64,000 nucleotides of DNA from Dallia pectoralis (lineage: Eukaryota; Chordata; Actinopteri; Esociformes; Umbridae): positions 2,487,728 through 2,551,727 of the forward strand of contig CM055741.1 in NCBI GenBank assembly GCA_029465975.1, in the 5' to 3' direction. The position numbers and the translations under genes are program-made. The notes under the pieces are model-generated. The model had not been told where the DNA came from, made no database searches, and was given only the letters and a program-made list of their open reading frames with translations. Of the stretch, positions 11,737-32,200 are shown in pieces. Each line of letters opens with the position of its first letter. Positions within the stretch are counted from its first letter, which is position 1.

Positions 11737-13562
11737 GCCGACACAGGGAAAAATTGATGGATGAAATCGAAGAGAGTTTGTGGACTTTAACTGAGGAGAA
11801 TTTACGGTACCTGTGTGTCTGCTGCGGTATAGGTGGCCAGGATGGATCTGAAATTGAAGGGAAGAATCAGCGAGCACTGCGGCGCAAAATCATGGAGGAA
11901 ACTTGGGAGAACGAGGACTTGATGAAGTCGGAGGATCGGGCAATGGCATGGTTGCTCCAACTGAAGGAGGACATCAGGAAGATACGCAACGTGACCTCAA
12001 AACCTTGCCAATCAATGTCTGGGACCGCAGATGACCGAACTCAGGAAAGCAGTGACTCGGAACGAAACAAAAAGGGTGAGTCACGTTGCGGTTACCAGGA
12101 CAACCTTCTTTCAGCCCCTTTCCCAGAGTCCCCTGGGAGTGCCTCACTAGGGCAAGACGGCGGCAACCCGCCAGAAGTAAGTGAACTCATAAAAGAAACA
12201 GAAGACGAGGAAGCGGAAGATTTGATCGAGGCGTTAGAGTCTGTTGTCAAGAAACGGCAGCCGAAGCGCATGGTTAAGAAACCTCACTGCTGCTCAGACT
12301 GTGGGAAAAGCTTCAGTCACAAAAGTCATCTAACCATCCACCAGCATACGCACACAGGTGAGAAACCTTACCACTGCACACAGTGCGAGAACAGCTTCTA
12401 CTGCTCAGCCTACCTGATATCTCACATGCGAACGCACACCGGTGAAAAGCCCTACCGCTGCTCAGACTGCGGGAAGAGGTTTGCCCAATCGAATGCCCTG
12501 AAGATACATCGCATGCGGAGGCACACTGGCGAGCTGCCCTTCTCCTGTTTGGAGTGCCCAAAGCGTTTTGTCACATCGGCTCACCTGAAGTCACACCAGA
12601 GAGTCCACACAGGAGAGAAGCCTTACCACTGCACAGACTGTGGGAAAAATTTCTCCCACTCAAGTGCCCTAAGACTTCACCAAAAAACCCACAGTGGAGA
12701 GAAACCTTTCATCTGCGAATGTGGAAAGAGTTTCATCAACTGGGCACACTTGAACTCTCACCAGAGATCACACACCGGTGAAAAGCCTTACTGCTGTGAA
12801 CAGTGTGGCAAATGTTTCTCTGAATCTGGCACCCTGTCGAATCACCAGAGGACCCACACTGGAGAGAAACCTTACAGCTGTGATCAGTGTGGGGAGAGGT
12901 TTGCGCAGTCAGGATCCCTGACTATCCACCAGAGGACGCACACAGGAGAGAAGCCGTACGCGTGTGACCAGTGTGAGAAAAGGTTTATCACCTCCAGCCA
13001 CCTGAGACGCCATCAGAGAACCCACACCGGAGAGAAGCCGCACCTCTGTGACGAATGTGGGAAGAGCTTCACGCGGGCCGGAGCCCTGGCGAGCCACCGC
13101 AAAACGCACACGGGTGAGAAACCATATAGCTGCGACCTGTGCGGGAAGAGTTTTGTTCAGTCGGGCCAACTGGCAAGCCACCAGCGAACGCACACCGGAG
13201 CCAAGCCGTACGGCTGCGATCAGTGTGGCGAACGATTCACTCAGTCAGCCACGCTGGCCAATCATCAGCGAACACACACGGGAGAGAAACCATACAGCTG
13301 TAACGTGTGCGGGAAGACCTTCGCACAGTCCGGACATCTAAAAAGTCACCAAAAATCACATGTCAGAGGAGCAATGTGTCCCCTCACGTCACCCCCCTCA
13401 CCTGTGACAGTTCCGGAACCCTCGATGAGTTCCAAATGGTCCAAGACTCATCTGCCCGGTTCCTCGGCAGCGGCGAGTTCTGGAACCACGTCACCTGTTT
13501 TCTATGTAAACACCGGCTATCCGCTGCACACTGCGGCCACCAATACTAAACCCACCTATTGA
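11733..13562 (+). CDS. C2H2 zinc-finger protein ZNF-3 (13 fingers, novel N-domain)
   Basis: This is one coding exon of 609 residues. The first in-frame ATG is at 11733 (MSRHREKL), 29 bases after the uORF start. Residues 1-90 are the same N-domain as in ZNF-1: SLWTLTEENLRYLC, a Gly-Asp turn, GKNQRALRRKIMEE and WLLQLKEDIRK. An acidic spacer follows (residues about 90-180). Thirteen fingers then run from about 185 to 555, mostly with TGEKP linkers. Finger 6 reads FICECGKSF, a C-x1-C spacing in place of C-x2-C, so it may not bind zinc normally. Finger 3 has the H-x4-H variant. The last 50 residues are Pro/Ser/Thr-rich. It is predicted to be a nuclear DNA-binding regulator. A polyadenylation signal lies at 13783-13788. 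Confidence 0.9.
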   Translation: MSRHREKLMDEIEESLWTLTEENLRYLCVCCGIGGQDGSEIEGKNQRALRRKIMEETWENEDLMKSEDRAMAWLLQLKEDIRKIRNVTSKPCQSMSGTADDRTQESSDSERNKKGESRCGYQDNLLSAPFPESPGSASLGQDGGNPPEVSELIKETEDEEAEDLIEALESVVKKRQPKRMVKKPHCCSDCGKSFSHKSHLTIHQHTHTGEKPYHCTQCENSFYCSAYLISHMRTHTGEKPYRCSDCGKRFAQSNALKIHRMRRHTGELPFSCLECPKRFVTSAHLKSHQRVHTGEKPYHCTDCGKNFSHSSALRLHQKTHSGEKPFICECGKSFINWAHLNSHQRSHTGEKPYCCEQCGKCFSESGTLSNHQRTHTGEKPYSCDQCGERFAQSGSLTIHQRTHTGEKPYACDQCEKRFITSSHLRRHQRTHTGEKPHLCDECGKSFTRAGALASHRKTHTGEKPYSCDLCGKSFVQSGQLASHQRTHTGAKPYGCDQCGERFTQSATLANHQRTHTGEKPYSCNVCGKTFAQSGHLKSHQKSHVRGAMCPLTSPPSPVTVPEPSMSSKWSKTHLPGSSAAASSGTTSPVFYVNTGYPLHTAATNTKPTY

Positions 13563-15744
13563 TCTTTGTTCAACCCCCTTCCCCCGGGATATTCCAGAGC
13601 TAGCGGCCCTTATAAGCACTTGACTAAGTGAGCTAGTTATGGGCTATAACAACATTTTGGGGGTAAATACATGTCTGAGTTTTGGTGCACACACACACAG
13701 AAGCCTTAAACCAACACTAACTCCTGGTTGTAGCCAGGATGGTCCCGAACTCATCCGGAGATGTGACAGCCGCCAGGGTCACAATAAAAGCTTTTGTTTC
13801 CGACACAGGCGGAATCTATTAATGACAATTATATCAATTTAAAAGATCAAAATGTAAGTTAATATGTATTTATTATATCATTTTTATAATAATGTAGGCC
13901 TTCTCTAAAGGCTCTTATAGTGCCCCACTGGGTTTGAGAAATACTGGTCATCATGACTGTGGACACATTACCCCTAGTCCGGGACTAAAAATACAGTACT
14001 TGTAAAGACACTCAATTGAGTTTTTTAGTCCAGGAGTAGATGAAGCTTCTCCATTTTCCTTTTATTGCACAGGTGAGTCTACATGTGTTTGTGTGTTAGG
14101 GTTACCTGGTGAACAAGAACAAAATGAAATGTTGCCAGAAATATCCCCACGAGGTGGGCTTCTGTCGTCATAAAGACACCTAATTCCCCTTGTAAATGGT
14201 CTGGGTTTTGGTTTTCCCTTTACTCACCCATTGTCCACTAGTCAGCTCATTGGTGTTTTTCAAAATGTATGTGTTTTTTTGTTCTTTAAATATGTTGGCC
14301 AGTGTTATATAATGTGAGCAGGGTAACCAGATGACAGTCTGGCCCGTGGCAGGGTCATGTCCTAAATGAAGTCAAATAAATTATTTCAATATTTTATTTC
14401 ACCCCACTCCTATGTTTATTGTTAGTGGAAATATGTAAAGAAAATATAGACCTAGAAATGTGTTTAACTGCCCTTTTGTCAGCCACAAATCGATTTTGAC
14501 AAGGAAACTTAATTCAACCTTGAATTTTAGAGGTCTAGTATGGCCCTAGAGCTGGAAAGTTCGCCCACCCCGGATGTAGACAGGACAAACGGGTAAATTC
14601 CATATCTTGGTATGGAGCAGTAAAAGTAGATGATCTGCTACTCAACTTGTTTTTAGTTCTAGGCCGGCATAGAGCAGTTGGGCTTAGAACATTGTCATAC
14701 TTTATTTTAAAATTCTAATTTCTGTGCTGTTAAGACTGATGAACATAGTGTTCGTCATTCTCGGTACTAAGGTGTGATGTTCTAATGAATTACAATGCAT
14801 GGAGGTTCCTAACGGGAACCCGCGTCTGTGTTGGGATTGGTTAAGGCTTGTATCCTCTGTCATACTCCTATTAGCAAATAATGTAGCAGTACGTTTATAA
14901 CACTAATTGTTATATTTTTTCCGATTGATCAATAAAATCAATTCATTATCAGCTCCATAACGTTTGCTTATAATGATGTATACATTTCAACTGAAGCACA
15001 TTTAGCATGGTAAATATTTATGAATTGTTGTAGTTATCAATATTATAATAATTTCCCCGGATAGAAATATCTTGTCTGTCGAGTCACACTACAGGAGAGA
15101 AGTACAGAAATTGCAGTAAACGTCATTCCCGTTACTATGCTTGCTGGTGACAATGAATTATCCTAAAGGTAATTGATATCTTGTGAGGTTGCCCCTGTTT
15201 TACAAAACGCTACGGAAGTCATAACATAATTCATAATTGTGTTTGTCGTGAGGTGGAAAATGTGACAGTGTCTTTGGGATCTGAGTTGTGCATGAGACCA
15301 ATCAAGAAGCACTTTTGCAGAATAAAATAAATCATTACATTCAACAATGTGACTCAGTTTCCAAAATTCACCAAAAAGAGTGCACAGGCCATCGTCGGGG
15401 ATGATGGCTCGATAATCCACAGGTCTGGTCTGGAACACAATCTCGCGGGAGACTCCGGGATGTTTCGAGTCCACCTTCAAAACAAACGTGTCCAGCTAGC
15501 GTGTGTAGTTCACTTCCCAATATTTACAAATGGTCTGACTAATAAGTTGACTCCTCACCATGTAAATCCACCTCGGGACATTTGCTGTTGTGTGTTTAGC
15601 TGGTTGGTTTAATGGCTCGATTGCAACTGGCTGTGATTCGGTGATCAGTTTCACTTCCTGTAGTGTTTCCGAAAATGCCTCGTTTTGTCGGTTGTTAACC
15701 GTTAATGTTGACGGTCAGTTGTCGACCGGTTCAATCGGAGGATA
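13563..15744. other. Gap between ZNF-3 and palb2
   Basis: It contains the ZNF-3 3' UTR (AATAAA 13783-13788, and a second at about 14931), AT-rich DNA with no recognised gene, and the palb2 promoter. A 105-codon open frame on the minus strand at 15163-15480 has no family I recognise and no clear splice context. The sequence at 15651-15660, TCACTTCCTG, is an ETS-type site 85 bp upstream of the palb2 start. Confidence 0.5.
15651..15660. promoter_or_regulatory. ETS-type motif upstream of palb2
   Basis: TCACTTCCTG (CAGGAAGTGA on the other strand) lies about 85 bp before the palb2 ATG. ETS sites are common in TATA-less housekeeping promoters. No TATA box is evident here. Confidence 0.4.
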
Positions 15745-24287
<8,543 letters not shown>

Positions 24288-24754
24288 AGACCGGTCCACT
24301 GACCTACAGACCGGTCCACCTTTCTAGAGACCGGTCCACCGTTCTAGAGACCGGTCCACTGACCTACAGACCGGTCCACTGACCTACAGACCGGTCCACT
24401 GACCTACAGACCGGTCCACTGACCTACAGACCGGTCCACTGTTCTAGAGACCGGTCCACTGACCTACAGACCGGTCCACTGTTATAGAGACGGGTCCACT
24501 GACCTACAGACCGGTCCACTGTTATAGAGACCGGTCCACTGACCTACAGACCGGTCCACTGACCTACAGACCGGTCCACTGACCTACAGACGGGTCCACT
24601 GACCTACAGACGGGTCCACTGACCTACAGACGGGTCCACTGACCTACAGACCGGTCCTGACCTACAGACGGGTCCACTGACCTACAGACCGGTCCACTGT
24701 CCAACTGACAACCGGCATATTCTGAATAACACATTTCCGTTCCTGCAGAATGGA

Positions 24755-25335
24755 TACCATAAATACTGTATAGGTGTATGTAAGGGGTCAGTCTAGGGTC
24801 ATACCATAAATACTGTATAGGTGTATGTAAGGGGTCAGTCTAGGGTCAGTCCAGGGTCATACCATAAATACTGTATAGGTGTATGTAAGGGGTCAGTCTA
24901 GGGTCATACCATAAATACTGTATAGGTGTATGTAAGGGGTCAGTCTAGGGTCAGTCCAGGGTCATACCATAAATACTGTATAGGTGTATGTAAGGGGTCA
25001 GTCTAGGGTCATACCATAAATACTGTATAGGTGTATGTAAGGGGTCAGTCTAGGGTCAGTCCAGGGTCATACCATAAATACTGTATAGGTGTATGTAAGG
25101 GGTCAGTCTAGGGTCATACCATAAATACTGTATAGGTGTATGTAAGGGGTCAGTCTAGGGTCAGTCCAGGGTCATACCATAAATACTGTATAGGTGTATG
25201 TAAGGGGTCAGTCTAGGGTCATACCATAAATACTGTATAGGTGTATGTAAGGGGTCAGTCTAGGGTCAGTCCAGGGTCATACCATAAATACTGTATAGGT
25301 GTATGTAAGGGGTCAATCTAGGGTCAGTTAAGGGT
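24755..25335. repeat. Composite minisatellite, alternating about 46- and 59-bp units
   Basis: Eleven copies of CATAAATACTGTATAGGTGT plus AAGGGGTCAGTCTAGGGTC lie here. Every second copy carries an extra CAGTCCAGGGTCAT segment. This makes a higher-order dimer of about 105 bp repeated five times. It lies in the palb2 3' UTR or just beyond. Confidence 0.95.
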
Positions 25336-26212
25336 TTCTGATGTCAGTTCAATCGATGTCTCTCATTGGTCACCAGGACATAGGGCTGAATTCCAATTGT
25401 TTGACTTATTATTTTAGTATATACATGTAGTTTAACATTTATGTTGTATTTTAACATGAGGTCATCATGTCGATGGTATTTTGGATTGTTTCCTTCCATA
25501 CTTCTGTGTTTCATCTGATGATTTTTGGTTTTAAAAACATGGAAATTATTAACGAAAAGCTGATTGTGAACTTGATGAAAGGAAACCCACCATGTAATCT
25601 GTCTGTACTGTAATAAAACCAAATTGTTGTCAAGTAAACAGTACTATGGTGCCACATGGGCAAATTGGATTTCATTCTGCTGTTTGTGACGTGGGACCCC
25701 TTTTTTAATATATTTCAAGAATTGAATTGGAATTCTAGAGCAGTTTTCGGTGTTTGGTTTAAGCTGTTTCCTTGTAACTGTGTTCATTCTGTACATGCTG
25801 TAACAATCTTTGCATTAGGGTTTTTACAATTGTGATGTACATTTAAAAAAAGCTTTGTAAGTTTATTGCCTGCGATTAAAATAATTGTACCTGTGTTTCT
25901 GCTGTTACGTTGGAATGAATTACATCTGTGTTTTGTTGTGTTAAACGGGCATCATGTATACGTTTTCAAATACATTCTAGTGATTTTCTGCTATTGTATC
26001 TGCAGTTATAGTGGAATGTGTAAAATGTGTATACCAGAACTTTATTTGTTTGTACAATATGCATTATATATAAGATGCTGAGTAATAAGTTGAGTCAGAA
26101 AGCAAGTAATTGTTGGCCAACATGTTTAATCAATGCAAATATATTCCACCATGAAAATCATATTTTATGCCTCCCGGAGAAATTCGAAAGATTATTTGTT
26201 CATCTCCCTCGT
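25336..26212. other. palb2 3' flank and MYH-b 3' flank
   Basis: The two genes converge here. The best palb2 polyadenylation signal is AATAAA at 25612-25617. The rest is AT-rich and I see no gene in it. Confidence 0.6.
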
Positions 26213-29200
26213 TCATTCAGCCGCTTCTTTGCCCTGTAAGAACAAACACAGAAAACAATTAATAAGTAATCGTGATAAACACATTAAAAATAAGTATTCA
26301 GGATGAATCCGCAACATATAAGGTCAAAGAAATCATTAAGCAATTAAGTCTCAATGCTCTATGATTTCTGGTAGTATATCAGATTTGATTTTAAATGATC
26401 ACTTTTTCTTCTTTTATCTAAAATGTCTTGCATATCCTAAATTAAAACAGCTAACTGAGTTTAAAGTTTTACCACTGTTACCAAATGTAAACATGAGTGA
26501 GGTGTTCTTCTCAAAAAGTTCTGTACCTTTCCACTGTCACGGGTCTTGGCTCTGAGCTTGTTGACCTGAGTCTCAGCGATGTCAGCACGTTCCTCAGATT
26601 CCTCCAGCTCATGCTGAACCTTCCTGAACTTGGACATGTGCTGGTTGGATGCTTCCTCCTGGGTGGGGAAAGAGACAGTGTGGAACATCAGCAATCAGAG
26701 TTTAGAACGTCAGGTAATGAATAATGGGATTTTTTCAAACATATTTAAAAAGTATCAGTGCACAAGCATGTGCGGCACATGTGCAGAATGTCTGCTATTG
26801 AAGAGATATACAGGGAAATGTATGCTTCCTCAATATTTAATTAATCTGTGACTCACCGCTTCCTCAGCCTGCCTCTTGTAGGACTTCACTTTCAACTGCA
26901 GTTTATCTACCAGGTCCTGAAGTCTGGCAACATTCTTCTTGTCCTCCTCAGTCTGTGATAGAAGATCAAAGATTCAATGTACCATTTATACACACACAAA
27001 CTGCCTATTCTGATCTGATGAAGGAACTTTTCCTACCTGGTAAGTCAGCTCCTTGACTCTGCGCTCATATTTTCTGACTCCCTTGACTGCGTCCACACCC
27101 CTTCTCTGTTCGGCTTCAATCTCAGTCTCCAGCTCACGCACCTTTGTGGAGGAAAAAAACAACCATCCGAAGATTAAAGTTCTGAAATTAACCAACCAAA
27201 AGTCTTTCAGTTCTCCATAATCCAACCATCTGGTAACTCACTCTGGACTCCAGTTTCTGGAGCTGCTTCTTGCCTCCCTTCATGGCCAGATTCTCAGCCT
27301 CATCCAGACGGTGCTGCAGGTCCTTGACTGTGATCTCCAGGTTCTTCTTCATCCTCTCCAGATGAGAGCTGGTGTCCTGCTCCTTCTTCAGCTCCTCAGC
27401 CATCATGGCCGCCTGGGTTGGTAATTTACCGATTAGAATCAAACATAACCTTTAGCATAGATCTTTGTTGTGGACACATAGCCTAGCTATCATTAGTTCT
27501 TGAACAAATCAAAATGATGCAGTTCAAAGACTTACATCAGTGATGGCCTTCTTTGCCTTCTCCTCTGCGTTCCTGGCCTCCTGGATGATGTCATCCACCT
27601 CTCCCTGAACCTGGACCAGGTCTGTTTCTAGCTTCTTCTTGGTGTTCAGAAGACTGGTGTTCTGATTGTTGAAACAAGACAGATTACTTTGACACCCAAG
27701 AAATTGTACATCATAAGTCTTGAACATATGTATTTTTTAGCTTGTGACTCATACCTGGGAGTGCAGCAGTCCAACACGTTCACTGGCGTCTACCAGCTCA
27801 GTCTCAGCCACTTTGCGGCCTCTCTCTGTCTGTTCCAGAGCAACTCTCAGCTCCTCGATTTCCGCCACCATCAGACCGTTTCTGCGCTCCACCATTGCTA
27901 CCTGCTCCTTCATGTCATCTGAGGCGCGAACAGCATCATCAAGGTGCAGTTGAGCGTCCTACAAGACCATAGAAACAACCTTTAACTGGTCAGTTGAGCG
28001 TCCTACAAGAACATAGAAACAACCTTTAACTGGTCAGTTGAGCGTCCTACAAGAACATAGAAACAACCTTTAACTGGTCAGTTGGGCGTCCTACAAGTAC
28101 ATAGAAACAACCTTTAACTGGTCAGTTGGGCGTCCTACAAGACCATAGAAACAACCTTTAACTGGTCAGTTGGGCGTCCTACAAGACCATAGAAACAACC
28201 TTTAACTGGTCAGTTGGGCGTCCTACAAGAACATAGAAACAACCTTTAACTGGTCAGTTGGGCGTCCTACAAGACCATAGAAACAACCTTTAACCGGTCA
28301 GTTGGGCGTCCTACAAGAACATAGAAACAACCTTTAACTGGTCAGTTGGGCGTCCTACAAGAACATAGAAACAACCTTTAACTGGTCAGTTGGGGCGTCC
28401 TACAAGAACATAGAAACAACCTTTATTTGGTCAGAATTGGTCATCAGTATCCCTTCATTGCTACAGTATAGTCATCAACAATATTCCGTTCCTTCTTTCT
28501 CTTTCATTTCACCAAACCAGTTCCTAATTCCTAAATAAACCAGAACATGTTCTTGATTTAGAGTCGGTTGTCCCAGGTCCTTCACCTTGAGTTGTCCCTG
28601 GACGTTCCTCAGTTGCTTGGTGGCCTCAGCTGCCTGCCTGTTAGAGTGGCTCAGCTGGACCTCCATCTCGTTCAGGTCTCCTTCCATCTTCTTCTTCACC
28701 CTCAGGGCATCGTTCCTGCTCCTGACCTCAGAGTCCAGAGTACTCTGCATGGAGTCAAGAATCCTCTGGCTGTTCCTCTTGATCTGCTCCATCTCCTCGT
28801 CCTTCTCAGCGATCTTCCTGTCCACCTCACCCTTGATCTGGTTCAGCTCCAGCTGCACACGCAGGATCTTGGACTCCTCATGTTCCAGGGTTCCCTGTAC
28901 AATGATAGAGTTTGGTGGATTAGTGTGACAAAGCAAATACAAAATGTCTTCAATAAACAAAAATACAACAAGCATTGAACCTTTTTAACTAAACATCTGT
29001 TTTGTACCTCAGCCTCTTCCAGAGCGGTCTGGATCTCAGACTTCTCTGTCTCCACAGTCTTCTTGGCTTTCTCCAGCTCATGGATGCTCTTGCCAGTCTC
29101 TCCAATCTGCTCAGTCAGGTCAGATATCTCCTCTGCAGAACCACAAACAGCTCTTTAGAATGGGCAGATTTGCAGTCGTAATTTAATCATAACAGTCAAA

Positions 29201-32200
29201 TGCTCACGTTGCAGGTTCTTGCTCTCTCTCCTCAGAGTCTCCAACTGGTCCAGGGCCTCCTCGTAGGAGTTCTTCATTTTGAAGAGTTCAGTGCTCATAG
29301 AGCGCACCTCCTTCTGAGCTCCTTCCAGCTCAGCCTGACCTTCCTCATATTTCTGCTTCCACTCTGCCAGAACCTTGGGAAATTGATAGAACCTTCATTA
29401 GAAGCCATTGGAATGTGCTACAATCATGACACAATTGATGACATAGAAGGCAGAATATATGACCCATGAGGTTTATTAAAATGTTCACCTTGTCAAAGTT
29501 CCTCTGCTTCTTGTCAAGGTTGGTGGCCAATGCGTTGGCTCTCTCCACATCAATCATGAGATCCTCCACCTCACCCTGAAGCCTCTGCTTGGTCTTCTCA
29601 AGGGAGGCGCATTTGGAGTTGGTTGCCTCAATGCACTCCTCTGCCTCCTGGAGACGCTGAGCCAATTTCTTCCTGTTGGGCATCGGAAGTGTTGTTATGG
29701 TGTTTTTCTAAAGCCCCTTAGCTAATCCTATATTTTAGGTTTGTTCGTGACTTACTTGGACTCCTCCAGCTCCTCTGTGCGCTGGATGGCATCAGTTTCA
29801 TACTTGGTTCTCCACTGTGCCACCTCACTGTTGGCCTTGGACATGCCACGCTGAAGCTCTGCCTTGGCCTCCTGCTCCTCCTCAAACTGCTCCCTCAGGA
29901 GGTCACAATCGTGGCGAGCAGACTGGACACCGTGGGCCAATGCATTTTTAGCCTGTGAGAGAGAATGACAAAGATATAATCTTAGACTCTAAACGCTTGT
30001 AGTCAGCAGGAGTCAATTTTAGGTTCCTTACCTTGACCTCCTCCTCAATATGCCTCTTGAGCTCCTCCACCTGCTGGGTGAAAGCCTGTTTGCCTCTGGT
30101 CAGCTGAGACACCAGGGCTTCCTTCTCCTCCAGCTGACGGCTAAACTCCCCTGGAGGAACGTAGAGACATTATGTTAATGGATAATCTGTCATGTAAAGA
30201 TGATTCAATGTGGAAACTGTTGCAAGCCCAGAGAATAACATTGGTTTGTTGTTCCTTATACATGCTATGTTACCATTTTCTGTCAGGAGTCTGGCCCTCT
30301 GTGCGTTGATGTCGTTGACCTGGCGAACATTCTCATCGTTCTTGGTCTTGAGCTCGCTCAGCTGGTCCTCAAGAGTACGGCACATCTTCTCCAGATTGCC
30401 CTGATAGGGAAACGTATCCTCATTACTTTATATGTCGAACTCATGTAAACAAATTTTTTTGTCCAAAGCGTCACTACTTACCTTTGCCTTGGCGACTGCC
30501 TCCATGTTGCTGGAGAGATCATCAATCTCCATCTTGTACTCGCTCTTCTCCTTCTCCAGCTTCTGCTTGACGCGCTGCAGGTTGTCGATCTGCTCCCCAG
30601 TTCAGCCACACTGTCGGCCTGCTTCTTGCGCAGAGCCGAGGCTGTGGCCTCATGCTGTAGAGTGGACTCTTCAAGATCACGACGCAGCTTCTGGAATTCA
30701 GCCTCACGCTTCTTGTTCATCTCAATCTGAGAAGCAGTAGCGCCTCCGGCCTCCTCCAGCCTCTCGCTGATCTCCTCAAGTTCCCTGGAGAGATCGGCCC
30801 TCTGCTTTTCAACCTTGGCTCTGGCAGCACGTTCAGCCTCGATCTCCTCCTCCAGTTCCTCAATACGGGCCTAGAACACATGAACCCAACAACACAGTTG
30901 GAACAACTGAATCTTAAAAGACAAAAACATCTAATGTGTTTCCTTTCCTATCCTGGATCTAAGTTCCTGCACTCTACCTGGAGTTCCTTGATCTTCTTCT
31001 GCAGCTGAGCTCCCAGAGACTGTTCATCCTCAATCTTGCTAATGAGCTGGCTTGTCTCGAACTCCTTCCTAAAAGAGCACAAACAAGTTGACTGTCAAGT
31101 GTGTGTGTCTCTGTGTGTGTGTCTGTGTGTTAACTTTGCTTTTAAGAGTCAATGTAAAATGCTTATTCATGATTACAAAAATCCTTTGTTAGTATTTACT
31201 TCTTGATCTTCTCATCAGACTGCTGTTTGTCATTCTCCAGGTCCATTACGGTCTCCTGGGACAGTTTCAGATCTCCCTCCAGCTTTCTCTTGGCTCTCTC
31301 AAGGTCCATACGAAGCTTCTTTTCTTGTTCCAAAGATCCCTCAAGCTATCAAATAAAAACACATGAATTGTTAAAATCTCAACAACTGATGGTAATATTT
31401 TTTTTCTTTCATACTATCATGTCCAGAATGTCCATCTCAACTCACATCATCCACTTGCTGTTCCAGCTTGGTCTTGGCCTTGGTCAGAGTGTTGACTTTG
31501 TCTTCCTCTGCCTGCAGGTCATCCAGGGTCTGCTGGTGGGCCTCTTGGAGGGCTTTCTTCTCCTTGGTCAGCTTGGCTACACTTTCTTCTACAGACGCCA
31601 TCTCCTCTGTCAGGTTTTTAACCTAAAAACAACCACACCAAAAGTAAACTTTTGAGACTTCAACATTAAGGGTACATTTTGAGGGGTACAACAATATCTA
31701 CTGCACTAGATGGCTGATACCAATTAACAGAGGTAACTTGAGAAGACTTAAGAGACTATGAGTTAGTTTCGTAAGTTAGAATACCTTGTTTTCAGTGGCG
31801 TGCTTCTCCTTCTCCACTTTGGCCAGGGTGAGCTCCAGGTCATCAATGTCCTTCTTCAGCTCAGAACATTCGTCCTCCAGCTTTCTCTTCTTGGCCGTTA
31901 ACTCAGCACTGATCTCCTCTTCATCTTCCAGCCTCTCGGTCGTCTCTTTGAGTTTGGCCTCCATCTGGATCTTGCTCTTGATGAGTCCTTCACACCGTTC
32001 CTCAGCATCGTTCAGATTCTCTGAATCCTGTTTTCAGAACAAGACAACAAAATGTAATTACCTTTTCTCTCGGATAACAGCCACCTAAATTAGTCAAAAA
32101 AAAGTTCAAACAAGGGCATGTGATGTCCTTGTGAGATTCTTTGCCTACTCACAGATGCTACTTGGAGTGCCAGGTCATTTTTCTCCTGGACCATCGCCAC

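Noticed and set aside
15163..15480. 105-codon minus-strand frame upstream of palb2
   Set aside because: I considered a divergent partner gene such as dctn5, which neighbours PALB2 in mammals. The residues do not resemble it and no splice partners are evident.
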